Positions 21,794 to 33,005 of a DNA stretch of 64,000 nucleotides are shown in pieces. The notes below the pieces were generated by a model that was not told where the DNA came from, made no database searches, and saw only the letters and a program-made list of their open reading frames with translations. Origin of the DNA: Camellia lanceoleosa (taxonomy: Eukaryota; Streptophyta; Magnoliopsida; Ericales; Theaceae); contig CM045761.1 of NCBI GenBank assembly GCA_025200525.1, positions 40,432,190 to 40,496,189 on the forward strand, read 5' to 3'. Numbering within the stretch: the stretch's first letter is position 1; every line of letters starts with the position of its first letter. The position numbers and the translations under genes were made by a program.

Positions 21794-23507
21794 GGGATTT
21801 TTACTGGTCGGTCCAGCTTTTTATAGTTAATACCCTCTTAGTTATGAAGATTGGTCTTATGCACCAATAAGTCCTGGAGCTTTATTTTTTGTACCGTTTT
21901 ACCCCTATTTTGTTTTCCCTTATTTTTGTCGCATTTTCTGTTTCCTTTTTGCCATCAAAATACTATGATGTGAGTTTAGGTTTGGGTTTGGGTTTTCAGT
22001 CCATATATCTTTCTCTCTCTCTCTCTCTCTAGTGGTATGGTCATGGCCATCCACCCACCACCGTCGTTTGTCACTGACCACCACCACTTTCGCTAGCCAC
22101 TACCACCATCGTTCACCAACCATCTCTACTGTCGCCAACCTATACTTCACTGGCTCCAATTCACCGCCATTGTTTACCAACCATCTTTGCCATCATTGAT
22201 TTACACTATGTCATCGCCGATCTATACTCCGTCCTAGATTTACATTGATCTAGTTGTTTCTACTGTGAAATCAACTTCAAACGACTACAAGCAACATTGA
22301 TTCTCCAAATCTCACATCTCTCTCTCCCTCATTCCCTCTCTCTTTATTTCTCTCAAACCAAATATGTTGCAAACAAGGGTTTAATATATCAGTGATAAAT
22401 TATCACTGATATATGTCTTTGAATCTTGTATTAATTTGTTACAATGATGATGAGATTTTCTTTTTGTAATTTTTTAACAAACAGTTAGTGAGAAATTTAT
22501 CAATGAATGTGTCTATCAGTGATAAATCTATCACTGAATATGTTTTCGAATCTTTGTGTTGATTTGTGACGATAATGACAAGATTTTCTTTTTATAATTT
22601 TTTAACAAACAGTTAGTGAGAAATTTATGTGAATGTGTCTATCAGTGATAAATTTATCACTGAATATGTCTTTGAATCTTTGTGTCGATTTGTGACGATG
22701 ATGACGAGATTTTCTTTTTATAATTTTTTAACAAACAGTCAATGAGAAATTTATCAGCGAATGTGTCTGTCAGTGATAAATTTAACATTAAATGTCTTTG
22801 AATCTTGTATTGATTTGTGACAATGATGACGAGAGTTTCTTTTTATAAATTTTTAACAAACAGTCAATGATAAATTTATTACTGAATATGCCTTTGAATC
22901 TTGTGTTGATTTGTGACGATAATGATGAGATTTTGTAATTTTTAACAAGCAGATAGTGGTTAAATTTATCACTGAATATGTCAATCATAAATTTTTTTAC
23001 TAGATTTGTCTTTGATTCTTTGTGTTAATCTACAAATGTGAAGAATTATTTTTTGGTAAGGATTCCTCATCTCTCTCCTTCATTTTCTTCATCATTATTT
23101 TTCTCTTTTTCTCTTGTTGCCACCTTGTTTGAGAAGGTACTGGCGATATTGACATGGTGAAGATGGAAAATGGCCACACACAAAAATATTGTCAAAGTTC
23201 GGAGGTAGTTGTTGGAGGTCAGTAATGGTTGCCGACAATCAAAGATGAAGGCTAAAGGAATCATCGGAGGTCGATGATGGTCGCCGGCAGTTAGAAGTGG
23301 TCTTCGGTAGCCGGTTAAGAGAGAGAGATTCAAATAGTTGTGACAGAGAGAGAGAGTAGAACGGTTGAATGATTTCTTTGTTTGGACTGAATGATTCTTT
23401 GTTTGGACTGAATGTTAAGGGTAAAATAGGAAAATATGCTAAATCTTTTTGAGTTAGGACCTTATAGGAATTAAGTCTGGTCCAAAGGACCGATCCCGTA
23501 ACTCCTT
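21794..23507. mobile_element. MULE-like non-autonomous element, 10-bp TSD CATTTTCTTT
   Basis: CATTTTCTTT flanks both ends (21784-21793 and 23508-23517). The paralogous uninterrupted site at 15677-15690 reads CGTTTTCTTTCACGC. Ends are imperfect inverted repeats: TTACTGGTCGGTCC at the left and (reverse complement) TTACGGGATCGGTCC at the right, continuing with AGTTAATACC/ACTTAATTCC-like matches. A 9-10 bp duplication points to the Mutator superfamily. There is no transposase; the interior has tandem repeats, CT/GA tracts and CCACCACCGTCG-type and GGTCGCCGG-type blocks that may be captured DNA. Confidence 0.8.
22385..23030. repeat. About five ~120-bp tandem units with an 18-bp palindrome
   Basis: The phrase TTTGAATCTTxGTGTTGATTTGTGACGATxATGA recurs at about 22414, 22546, 22671, 22796 and 22893. 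Units also contain GTCTATCAGTGATAAATTTATCACTGAATAT, whose core AGTGATAAATTTATCACT is a perfect palindrome. It lies in the centre of the MULE-like element. Confidence 0.85.
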
Positions 23508-23517
23508 CATTTTCTTT

Positions 23518-23585
23518 CACGCTAGTAAATGGATGTGAGTCCCACTGAGCATATCATCTAATCAAAATAAATAAGGAATATTAAC
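23518..23585. other. Third DOX-flank remnant
   Basis: CACGCTAGTAAATGGATGT matches 15690-15708, and GAGCATATCATCTAATCAAAA resembles 41881-41900 in DOX_A intron 2. This identifies a third copy of the duplicated locus. Confidence 0.65.
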
Positions 23586-24589
23586 TGTAACAACCCCAAC
23601 CCATGATTAGCGCTAATTCATGCTTAAGTATGCTTAACAAGTAATTAAAAAGAAATCTTGAATTAATTACATGTGCGTTGCGCTATTTTGTGTTTATATC
23701 TGTCTAACGTGGAAAGATATGTTCATGTTTTTATTCGGTTAGCGAATAGAAGGCCTTAACGGCATCCGATTCAGAAATTGATTTGATTTATATGCTATTT
23801 GGAATTTTTAGAACATTATGTTAGGTTTAATCAAGATTTGATTTGGAACGATTAAATTAGATTAAATTAATGCCCACTTAATTAGCCTAGCTAATCAAAC
23901 ATATAAATAGACCACTCATAATTGAGAGAACTCATTCCTACCATTATCTTGAGCAACAAACGTGCGAGTGAGGGAGAAGAGAAAAATTGAGCTCAATTCA
24001 AGGAGGATAAGAGAGATTTGCTGAGAGCGATCAAGAATTGGAAGGGGTTGGTGATGGTTTGTTGAGTTTAGCTAGAATCGAAGGGAATTGTGGACTCTAG
24101 GTAAGGAATCAAACTCTTAGTTGTGTAATTGAGTTAGATTTTACAAGAATTCAAGTGAATTAGATAAATTCATGTAAGGATTGAGCTAGAATTGAAAAAA
24201 GGTAAGTCTTTCCATACATGTATGCTTATTTATAGCATTTTGAGGTTGTTTTCAAAGATTTTCTCCATGCATGTTGTAATTCTAGCATAAGTTGAAGAAT
24301 TCATAACATTTCTCATCAATGGATCACATTTGATCATGTTTTAGAAGCCATAAACTTAAGTGAACACATGCATGTCATATTCATACCATGTTTTTACATA
24401 TCAAGTTGAATTGTTGCATGTTTGACATACTTTTGGGCCTTGATTTCATGAAATGATCTTCAAACCATAATATTTTACAAGTTCCTAAATGTTCTTTAGA
24501 ATTTTAGCCCAAGAAGAAGAGTCTTGGGGTGTAGAATTCAAGCTTGGAATTGGAGAGTGCAATTTGGAAATTCCAGATTTTGCACTTCC

Positions 24590-24860
24590 ACTCGAGCGAC
24601 CAGAAGTTCGCTCGAGTGTAAAATGCATGCTCCCAGAAGTTCATGTGTTTTACAGATCGCTCAAGCGACGAAAGTCACGCTCGAGTGAAGGTTTGAGTCT
24701 CACGCTCAAGCAGGGATCGAGCGTCCGTCGAGCGTGAAAAACAAGCAACCAGTACTTTTTTAAAGTTTACAGACCGCTCGAGCGAAGGAAGTTGCGCTCA
24801 AGTGGACCCTCACATTTTGCATGTCCACTTGAGCAAGGAAAGCCACGCTCAAGCGTAGAC
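24590..24860. repeat. Cluster of CGCTCGAGCG-like palindromes, LTR copy 1
   Basis: About ten occurrences of CTCGAG/CTCAAG cores embedded in CGCTCGAGCGA...AAGTTGCGCTC phrases, spaced roughly 20-50 bp. The same cluster recurs in copies 2 and 4 and in the segment near 21070-21280. Confidence 0.8.
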
Positions 24861-25639
24861 CCTATTTCCAACAAGTTTCGAAAAATATTTTCAAGTACAT
24901 TTTTGCATCCTCATTGCATCCTAGGCGTTCCTAAGCCAAGATCAAGACACTATGATGAGGATAAATACTAGAAACATTCTAAGAACAAATGAAATAAGTT
25001 ATGTACAATCCGAGCGTGTGTTCCAATGTATGTATCTATCATGTTATATAGGTCACGCGCCTCAAGTTAAGTGAATTGCCTACTCTACTCATTGTAGACA
25101 CCCCATTTTGACCAGCCCTAAGACTTGGGCACTTTGTTTTGACCACCCTTACCAAAAAAATCAAATTGAAATTTTAATCCCAAACCTCACCTATTTTGGC
25201 CAAATTAGTTTATATCATATAGTTTATTACTTTGTAGTATTTTATAATTTTATATGTTTTTATATAATTTGATGTGTGTGTATATATTTTGAGTTTGTGT
25301 ATTTTAGAAATAAAAAATAACAAAAAAAAACAAAACAAAAAATAGAAAAATAGAAAATAAAATAAAAAAAAGAAAAAGAAGAAAATAATGGGGCGGTTTT
25401 AAACAAAAAAAAAAAAGATGAGTGGAATAGGTGGAGAGTGTTTTATTGAGAGATAACATTGAGAAAGAAAAAATTGTGGTCGGTGTTTGTTTTCGATGGA
25501 AGATAAGAGGAGAGGGTAGGTGAAGATTGAAAAAAAAAGGGGAGCAGGTGAGAGTGGATGGTGAGAGAATACAATGATAAAAAAAAGACACAAGGCACAT
25601 GGGCTGATAGATCTCTCAATTGGGTGGAGTATTGAGTGG

Positions 25640-26450
25640 AGGATTGACACACACATGGTATCTCTCTCTCTCTCTCTTCTCTCTCAGGGCTCTGTCTCCC
25701 TTGGCTTTCTTGCAGCACCACACCACACACTGCCATACTCATACACAAAGCTTGAGACACACAAATTGAGCTACATACACACACTGTTTTGAGGGAAACA
25801 TACACACAAGAAAAGATACACAACACTAATCTGGCTCTCTTGGCACCTGGTCTCCCTCTCTCGGCAGTTTTTGGTTCTCCAGGCACATACAACACAGATA
25901 GTAGGCACACATATCCCATATACCATGCATACACATGGCACAACACCCATGCACTGATACACACACCATTCACGACTCAACACAGGCAGAGACACGAAGC
26001 ACACAACACAGGGGAGTGAAGAGCTCACTGATTCACAAACACACACCAAACCCATGCACCCAACACTCACAAACACACATCACACACTCACGGCAGCAGC
26101 ACATGATACAGAGGCAACACACATGCAAACCAAGGGGGAGACCCACCAACTTTTCTCTCTCTAGAGAGATACCCACCTCTCTCTCTCTCTCGGCAGTCCC
26201 ATACACACGGCACACCTATACACAGCAGGCACACAACGCCAAACCCATGCATCACAGCCAAACACACGGCAGACCACAAACTCACACAACACACACACCC
26301 AGTAGCCATGCACACACGGTAGACCACATACTGACAGCCACCCACACACCCTTTACAGCCACATGCAATTATCACACACACGGCTAGCACATGCACACCC
26401 AACACAGGCACAGGAGACACACACACACACACACTCTCTCTCTCTCTCTG
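25640..26450. repeat. CA- and CT-rich low-complexity block in the solo LTR
   Basis: Dense ACACAC, CTCTCT and GGCAC motifs. Long ORFs on both strands (Cys/Val-rich or His/Thr-rich) come from composition and show no domain. Confidence 0.85.
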
Positions 26451-26763
26451 CAGGCTGGAGTGGTGTTGAGAATGAGGTGGTAAAAGATATATTTTATTTA
26501 GAGAAAATGTTTAGAGGGAAAGAGTGGGTCTCGGTGTGCATGGAGAGGGTGCAATTTTGAAGCTAAAAACAAAAACAAACATAGATGGACAACCAAACTT
26601 GAGTTGGTTTCGCATGGACTATCAGTATGGGCTTTAAGGCTTGAGTTGGTTTTGCTTGGGCTTCAAGTAAGTGGGTTGAATTTGTGGGTTAATATGGGTT
26701 TTATCAGTACAGGGCCCGAGTTGGTTTTTCATGGACTTCAAGAGGGCTCAATTTGTGGGCTTA

Positions 26764-26992
26764 GGCCCCGTTTGGGGACTTACCTTTTTAGCCAATTAGC
26801 CAAAAAGTTACTAAATTAGCCAAAAAGCCAACAACTCATACCAAAAAGTCAAAGATTCTCTTTTCTCTCTACTTTTTGCACATCTTTTCGTAATTAGCCA
26901 AAAAGTCATCCCAAACATACAAGTTTTTTTTATCTACCTTTTTAACCAAATAGCCAAAAAGTTACTAAATTAGCCTGTTTCCAAACGAGGCC
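26764..26992. mobile_element. Tourist-like MITE, TSD TTA
   Basis: The 229-bp element is flanked by TTA (26761-26763, 26993-26995). Inverted ends are GGCCCCGTTTGGGGAC and (reverse complement) GGCCTCGTTTGGAAAC; both arms continue with GGCTAATTxxGTAACTTTTTGGC-type sequence. PIF/Harbinger-type MITE nested in the solo LTR, itself nested in the family G LTR. Confidence 0.9.
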
Positions 26993-28355
26993 TTAATATG
27001 GGTTTTATCAGCAGGTGTTTAGTTATACAGGGTGTGTCCCTGTTTCATTTTATTTATTTTATTTTTATTTTGAGTGTTTGTGAGGATTTTATTTTATTTC
27101 TCTCTCCTTCGAATATGTAATAATTCAAGTATTGTAATAATCCCCCCACTCCGCTTCTTTCTATCCCATTCTTTAATCGCTTTCCCTAACTGTGCATAAG
27201 TATATATCTGACATGCCATGCCTATCCATGCTTTACATTCATGTCTCATGCATTAAGATTCGACTACATTTACATGTGTGGATTTAATCAATTCTTCTGT
27301 GATTCTATGCGCTACCTCATGTTATTGAGATGATTCACATGCCATATTTTAGAAGCCGAATCTTTAGTGCATCTCATGAGTGAATTGCATTAGGAATTTG
27401 TATATAAGATCATGCATATTTTACTAACTTTGTTTTGTAGCTGTTTGCGGGACATCAGTAAATATGTGAGTTTTTATGCTTCAGCATCCCGCTTGTACAT
27501 AATTTTCTTACTATGTATTAGTATTCTACCATGAGGTTACTTGCTTACTTAATATAACTGTATGAATGCCTGCGGATGAAGGCTTGTTGTTTGAATTGAA
27601 ATAATTCAATAAATGTACGTTTTAAGCCCACTTTGCGGTGGCAAATTCATAAACTTTAAGCCCACTTTGTCAAGTGGCAAATTCAAACCCTTTCGAAAAA
27701 CAAACATGAAATTGAATTGTTCCAATTTGAGCAAACTAGTCTATACTTGTATGCTTCACATAGTAAATTTTAGGATTTATTCAATAATCAGAACATGAAC
27801 ATATAAAGAAAATAAAAGTCATATCATGGTTTAGTAGAGGCCGATCTTTTGATCGGGTGAGTGGGGGTGCTCATTATTGACCTTCTCCTCTCATACCTAA
27901 GATTCCGAGCCAAGCATCCTTGGTTATGACGAACAGTGGCCTTGGCACTGAGTCATGGGTTTCCTAATTTCCCAAAATATTAGGTGGCGACTCTGAGATC
28001 TAATGATGCAGTCCATTTTTTACAAAATTGCAATAAAATGGATTTTCACTAAAAGTTTCCAAATCTGGACTCTCATCTACGTTTCACATTGCACTCGAGA
28101 GACTTGAGATCAAAGAGATCTCGGGAGTCCGAACTGCTTAACACGCGCGGGTACCCCCCGGGTATGTTACACTCATCTGTTTGGAGCCACCAGTTATCTG
28201 TGAGTAATAACTTAGTAAAGCTATATTCAAGTTAAATTATTTTTTGCAAATGAAATAAGATCTGTTCTATGAAATGCTATGTTTTGTACTATGAATGATT
28301 GTCCAACTTTGGCAAATATTTGTGACATTAATGTTATGATTCAAGTAAACTATCT

Positions 28356-28605
28356 GTACTCGGACTGAAGGTTCCTTAATGGAACTGACAAATTATCTGT
28401 ACCAGGCTGGAGGTTCCTTTATGGAACTGGCAAGTTATCTGTACCCAGTCCGGAGGTTTCTTAATGGAACTGGCAAGTTATCTGTACCCGGCTAGAGGTT
28501 CCTTTATGGAACTGGCAAGTTATTTGTACCCAGTCCAGAGGTTTCTTTATAGAACTGGCAAGTTATTCGTACCCGGCCAGAGGTTTCTTTATGGAACTGA
28601 CAGGT
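28356..28605. repeat. Six ~42-bp tandem units in LTR copy 1
   Basis: Units of the type CTGTACCCGGCCAGAGG, TTCCTTTATGGAACTG, GCAAGTTAT. The same unit occurs about four times in LTR copy 2 (32828-33005). Confidence 0.9.
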
Positions 28606-29218
28606 ATAATCTATGATGTTCTGTATATGATCTGTTAGCACTAACGAATAAACTATGAATGATCAAGCATGGTTCCTGAATTCTGTATACGCACTGAATG
28701 AAAACACGGATATGAATTGGTTCTATGTATGGATTTAATTATGGGACATCATTCATTTAACCCTTTACTCTGTTGTTATTCACTAGGCTTTTGCTCACTA
28801 TCTATATTATGTATGTAGGTGATCAAGCACATGACCAGGCTCAAAGTTGAAGACCTGGTGCCTCAATTATTTTTGTCAGCCAGCCGTTGTGCCTCCCGAG
28901 AAGGTTCCAGTTTAAGTCAAGTCTCGTGGCTGTGTTTTGTGGATGTATAAGTTTTTGTTCCCTCTGATCACGAACAAGTTTTTCTGTTGAATTTACATGA
29001 AGTGACATATTTTGTTTTGATCACCTGTTTAATTATTAACGTTAAAGATTATCTGTCTCATGTATGTTTTCACAGCTCGATGGACTATGTATATTTCATG
29101 TATTTGCTTCTGCAACCCCTATTTATGTGTTATTATGCTAAAAGGCCTTTGGTAATCCAAGGATTATTGGTCGGTTATGATACTAAACTTATAGGGGCGG
29201 GTTTGGGTCATGACAAAA

Positions 29219-29230
29219 TAGTATCAGAGC
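29219..29230 (+). other. Primer-binding site of the family G element
   Basis: TAGTATCAGAGC, three bases after the LTR, differs at one base from the Met-tRNA complement TGGTATCAGAGC. It marks copy 1 as a true 5' LTR. Confidence 0.8.
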
Positions 29231-29520
29231 ATGCGTCTTACCACACACACGAGTCCATACGAGCTTAGGGTGTCCTAGTAAGAAGTAGGGACATTCCATC
29301 TACATGTGTAAGTGTATGTGTGTTAATTAAAAGTGAAAACCAAATCTAAACATAACAACAAGAAATGGAAACAAACGATCTGAGTACTATAGAAGGACTA
29401 TTTGTCTATGTTTATAATGTTCTGTTTACCTATAGCAGATAGAAAATGCAAGAAGTGATGGTACAACTGAATTATCCGAAGCCCAAATGAACAGAATAGA
29501 GCAAATACTTACAGTGCTAA

Positions 29521-29692
29521 GGCTTGGTTTGGGGTACACTAAATAATACAAAAATTCAAAAAGTCACTATCCTATTTAAGTCACATCATCTTATTTAAAT
29601 CACATCACCTCTTTAACACATCACATCAAACCCAATCCATATAAGCCAATAAGTTAAAAAGTGCACTTTTTTAGAACATCCCAAACCAACCC
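29521..29692. mobile_element. Tourist-like MITE, TSD TAA, in gag
   Basis: The 172-bp element is flanked by TAA (29518-29520, 29693-29695). Ends GGCTTGGTTTGGGG and (reverse complement) GGGTTGGTTTGGGA differ at two positions. Non-coding. Confidence 0.9.
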
Positions 29693-31492
29693 TAACTGAA
29701 ACAATGACACAACAACAAAGGCAGCAACCCTTGCCTCCCCAAGAATGAGGATTCTAAGGTATTGGTGAAGGATAAAGAGATTAAAGAAAGATGGAAGAAT
29801 TATTTTGAGAACTATTAAATGAGAAACATGGAGGTACGGCAATATGGGAAGAAATAGCCAGTAATACGATAACCCAAGACTATAGGTTCTATCGCAGGAT
29901 TAGGAACTTTGAAGTGGAGATTGCACTTAACAAGATGAAATCAAATAAGGCTTTAGGACCCGATGATATCCCTATTGAAGCTTGGAAGTGTTTGGATAAA
30001 AAATGGGTTGCTTGGATTAGGTTGTTTAGCAAAATTTTGTTGACTAGGAACATACCAGATGAGTGGAGGGAGAGTATTTTATTGCCAATCTATAAGAATA
30101 AAGATGTCCATAATTGCAACAACTATAGAGGAATCAAGCTAATGTGTTATATAATGAAAGTGTAGAAGAGAATGATGGAATCCTGATTGCAAGATATAAC
30201 AGAGGTGTCAAAGAATCAATTTGGGTTTATGCCTGACAGGTCAACAATGGAAACGATCTATCTTTTGAGGAAAGTAATATAAAAGTATAGAGAAAAGAAA
30301 AGAGACATTCATATGGTGTTTATCGACCTTGAGAAAGCATATGATAGAGTGCCTCGGGATATAATATGGTGGGTGTTAGAGAAGAAAGATGTGACAAAAG
30401 GTTACATTTATGTGATTAGAGATATGTATGAATGGGTGGTAACCACTATTAGATCACCTGCTAGAGAGACAAATGAATTTCTTATCACTGTAGGGTTACA
30501 TCAAAGATCTATCTTAAGTCCTTATCTTTTTGTTTTAGTTATAGATGAGTTAACGAAAAATATTCAGGTTGAAGTGCCATGGTATATGTTTTTTGCAGAC
30601 GATATCGTGCTAGTGGATGAGACTAGAGAAGGAGTTAACACAAAGTTGGAGATTTGAAGAAAAGCTCTTGAATCTACAGGATTCCGGATAAGCAAAACTA
30701 AGACAGAGTACATAGAGTGCAAATTTAGTAACAGCAAATTTAGTAGTGTAACAACCTCGACCTCTGATTTACATTAATTCATGGTTAAATAAGCCTGATC
30801 AGAAATTAAGAGAAATTCTGAATTAAATTGCATATGTGTGTGTTGCATTATTGTGCTTATATCTGTCTATTGTAGAAATATATGTTTCCGTTTCTACTTC
30901 GTTCTGTGAATTGAAGGCCTTATCGGCATCTAATCGCGAAATTGACTTGAATTACGTGTTAGTTGGAATTTTTAGAACATTATGGTAGTTTCAATTGAAA
31001 TTTGATTCGGAACGAATTAAATTAGAATAAACTAATGTCCAATTGATTAGTTGATCAACAAATCAAATAAGTCATTAGCCAAGCCTATATAAGGCATTAG
31101 TGGACCCTTATTCACACTTTACACTCACATATCTACATCTTTGGTAACAAAAAAGTGAGAGAGAGTGAGAGGCCAAGAACTTGAGATCAACTTGAGGTAG
31201 AGAAAGACATTACTTGGAGACTTGAAGGATTGCTCAAGATTACCTCTAAATCTTAAGGAATTAAGAAGCTAAGGTGACAACTCAAGCCTTTAGTCTTGCT
31301 TTTGAGTTGGTAAATTCATGAATTCAAGATAATTGAATGGGTTAACATGAGTTTTGAGCTAGAATTGAAGAAAGTTAAGTCATTTCATACATACATGCAT
31401 ATTACATAGCAATTGGAAGTTGTTTTCAAAGTTTTCCTTACATGCATGTAGTAATTCTAGCATGGTTTGAAGAATTCATAACATTTCTCAAC

Positions 31493-31854
31493 TGATGATA
31501 CCAGTTTTGTCGGAGGAGGAATGGGTCGGACAGGGCCCGGAGCTCCACAGGATGATTGAACTTCGTCTTCCCAGTTGTACCTGCACCAAGTCCGTCAAGA
31601 AGGAACCCGGAGGTAGGGGTTCCTTCTGGAGGACCCTCCGATGTTTAAGTTAGAGGAGTCTCTAGTATAAAAATGGAAGCTTTTAGCTTCAGGAGGAAGA
31701 AGTAGATAGTTAGAGAGAGAGTGATTACTTGTATATATATTGATTTCTTTCATACCTTTCTGGCGTCTTCTTCTTGTCTGGTCCTTGGGCCTAAGTTGGG
31801 TTAGGAATTGTTTGGACAGCCCATTGGGCCACTTATTTGGGGCTATGCCCATCA
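31493..31854. mobile_element. Short solo LTR (362 bp) nested in LTR copy 2
   Basis: Compared with copy 1 (CATAACATTTCTCATCAATGG), copy 2 has 362 extra bases beginning TGATGATACC and ending GCCCATCA, so the termini are TGATG/CATCA inverted repeats. Flanks CTCAAC and CTCACC suggest an imperfect CTCAC-type duplication. It includes a TATA-like AGTATAAAAATGG (31663). Probably copia-derived. Confidence 0.75.
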
Positions 31855-32119
31855 CTCACCATTGGATCTCATTTGATCATGTTTTGGAAGTTATGAACTC
31901 AAATGAATACATGCATGTCGTGTTCATATCATATTTTTATATTTCAAGTTGAATTATTGCACACTTGTCATGTTTTGGGCCTTGATTTCATGAAATGATC
32001 TTTAACTCTTAATGTTTTCAAGTTTAAAACTGATTTTTCTCAAGTTTTAGGGCCCAAAAGTTGAGTTAAATAGCTTTGAATTCGAGTTTGGAGCTTGGAA
32101 ATGCAATTTGGAAATCCCA

Positions 32120-32425
32120 GATTCTGTACTTCCGCTTGAGCGGCCACCCTGTGATTTTACACTTCCGCTCAAGCAACCTGAAGTCCACTCAAGCATGAAA
32201 TGCATGCTCCCAGAAGTTTGCATGTTTGGCAGACCACTCGAGCGAGAGCATAAGTCTCACGCTCAAGCAAGAGTCGAGCGGCCATCGAGCGGAGATTTCA
32301 CTTAACCAATACTTTTGCAAGGTTTACAGAGCGCTCGAGCGAGGGAAGTTGCGCTTGAGCGTCTCCTCACATGTTTGCATATCCGCTCGAGCGATAGAAG
32401 TTGCACTCGAGCGGGACCCTTGTTT
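32120..32425. repeat. Cluster of CGCTCGAGCG-like palindromes, LTR copy 2
   Basis: Phrases CCGCTTGAGCGGCC, CCGCTCAAGC, CCACTCGAGCGAG, GCGCTCGAGCGAGG, TTGCGCTTGAGCG, CCGCTCGAGCGATAG, TTGCACTCGAGCGGG. Same position as in copy 1. Confidence 0.82.
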
Positions 32426-32827
32426 CCTGTATTTTTTACCAAGTGTTTTTAAATGCATTTTTGCATCCTCATTGCATCATAGGCATTCCTAGGCCAAAAT
32501 TAAGACATCATAACAAGGATAAAGATGTAGAAATACACCAAGATAAGAGAGGATTAAGTTAATATTTTCGGGTGTGTAATTCAGTATGTATTCGTTCTGT
32601 AATTGTGTAGATCACGCGCCACAAGACATCTGATTTGCCCATTCTGTCTATTTGTCTTGGAGCCATTTGTTAATCATAAGCAATAACTCTGTAAAGTTAT
32701 GTTTAGCTTTAATTATTTTCTGATACTATGAAATGATCAGTTTTTCTGAAATGCGATGTTTTGTATAAATGAATGATTGTCCTTATTTTGAAAAGTATTT
32801 GTGGCAACAATTCCATGGCTCAAGGGT

Positions 32828-33005
32828 GTTATTCGTACCTAGTCCGGAGGTTCCTTTGTGGAACTGACAAGTTATCTGTACCCAGCCAGAGGTTTGCTTT
32901 TTGTGGAACTGACAAGTTTTCCGTACCCAGTCTGGAGGTTCTTTTATGGAACTGACAAGTTATCTGTACCCAACTAGAGGTTCCTATATGGAACTGACAA
33001 GTGTG
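32828..33005. repeat. Four ~42-bp tandem units in LTR copy 2
   Basis: Units GTACCCAGTCTGGAGG, TTCTTTTATGGAACTGACAA homologous to the array at 28356-28605, with fewer copies. Confidence 0.88.

Larger units (their letters stand above)
25093..28171 (+). mobile_element. Nested solo LTR (3.1 kb), TSD CTCAT
   Basis: Starts TGTAGACACCCC and ends GGTATGTTACA, with CTCAT on both sides (25088-25092, 28172-28176); the host LTR resumes exactly as in copy 2. The 3,079-bp length, GGTGGCGACTCT near 27983 and GGTACCCCCCGGG near the end resemble long LTRs of non-chromovirus gypsy elements. It contains a CA/CT microsatellite-rich block and a Tourist MITE. No coding region. Confidence 0.9.
23586..29215 (+). 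mobile_element. Gypsy family G 5' LTR (copy 1), split by a nested solo LTR
   Basis: Starts TGTAACAACCCC and ends GGGTCATGACA, then a primer site. Without the nested LTR it is ~2.5 kb. Related LTRs are at 30747-33637, 45347-46922 and 55712-58197, sharing GAAGGCCTTAxCGGC near the 5' end, the CGCTCGAGCG cluster, TTTGCATCCTCATTGCATC, a tandem array, and AGGCCTTTGGTAATCC plus ATAGGGGCGGGTTTGGGTC at the 3' end. The length, ends and Met primer suggest a chromovirus (Tekay/Del-like), an inference. Only the start of gag follows; there is no 3' LTR. Confidence 0.82.
29216..29743 (+). pseudogene. Leader and start of gag of the family G element
   Basis: After an untranslated leader, codons from about 29450 read ENARSDGTTELSEAQMNRIE; after the MITE they continue TETMTQQQRQQPLPPQE and stop. 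This resembles the start of a plant chromovirus gag (Gln/Glu-rich, predicted helical). The rest of gag and all of pol are gone; the sequence runs into a LINE. A MITE (29521-29692) sits inside, and removing it with one TAA restores a continuous frame across the site. Confidence 0.6.

Noticed and set aside
25443..26432. Several ORFs of 100-176 codons on both strands
   Set aside because: They fall in CA/CT low-complexity sequence inside a solo LTR with clean target duplications; residues are Cys/Val or His/Thr runs without any family pattern.
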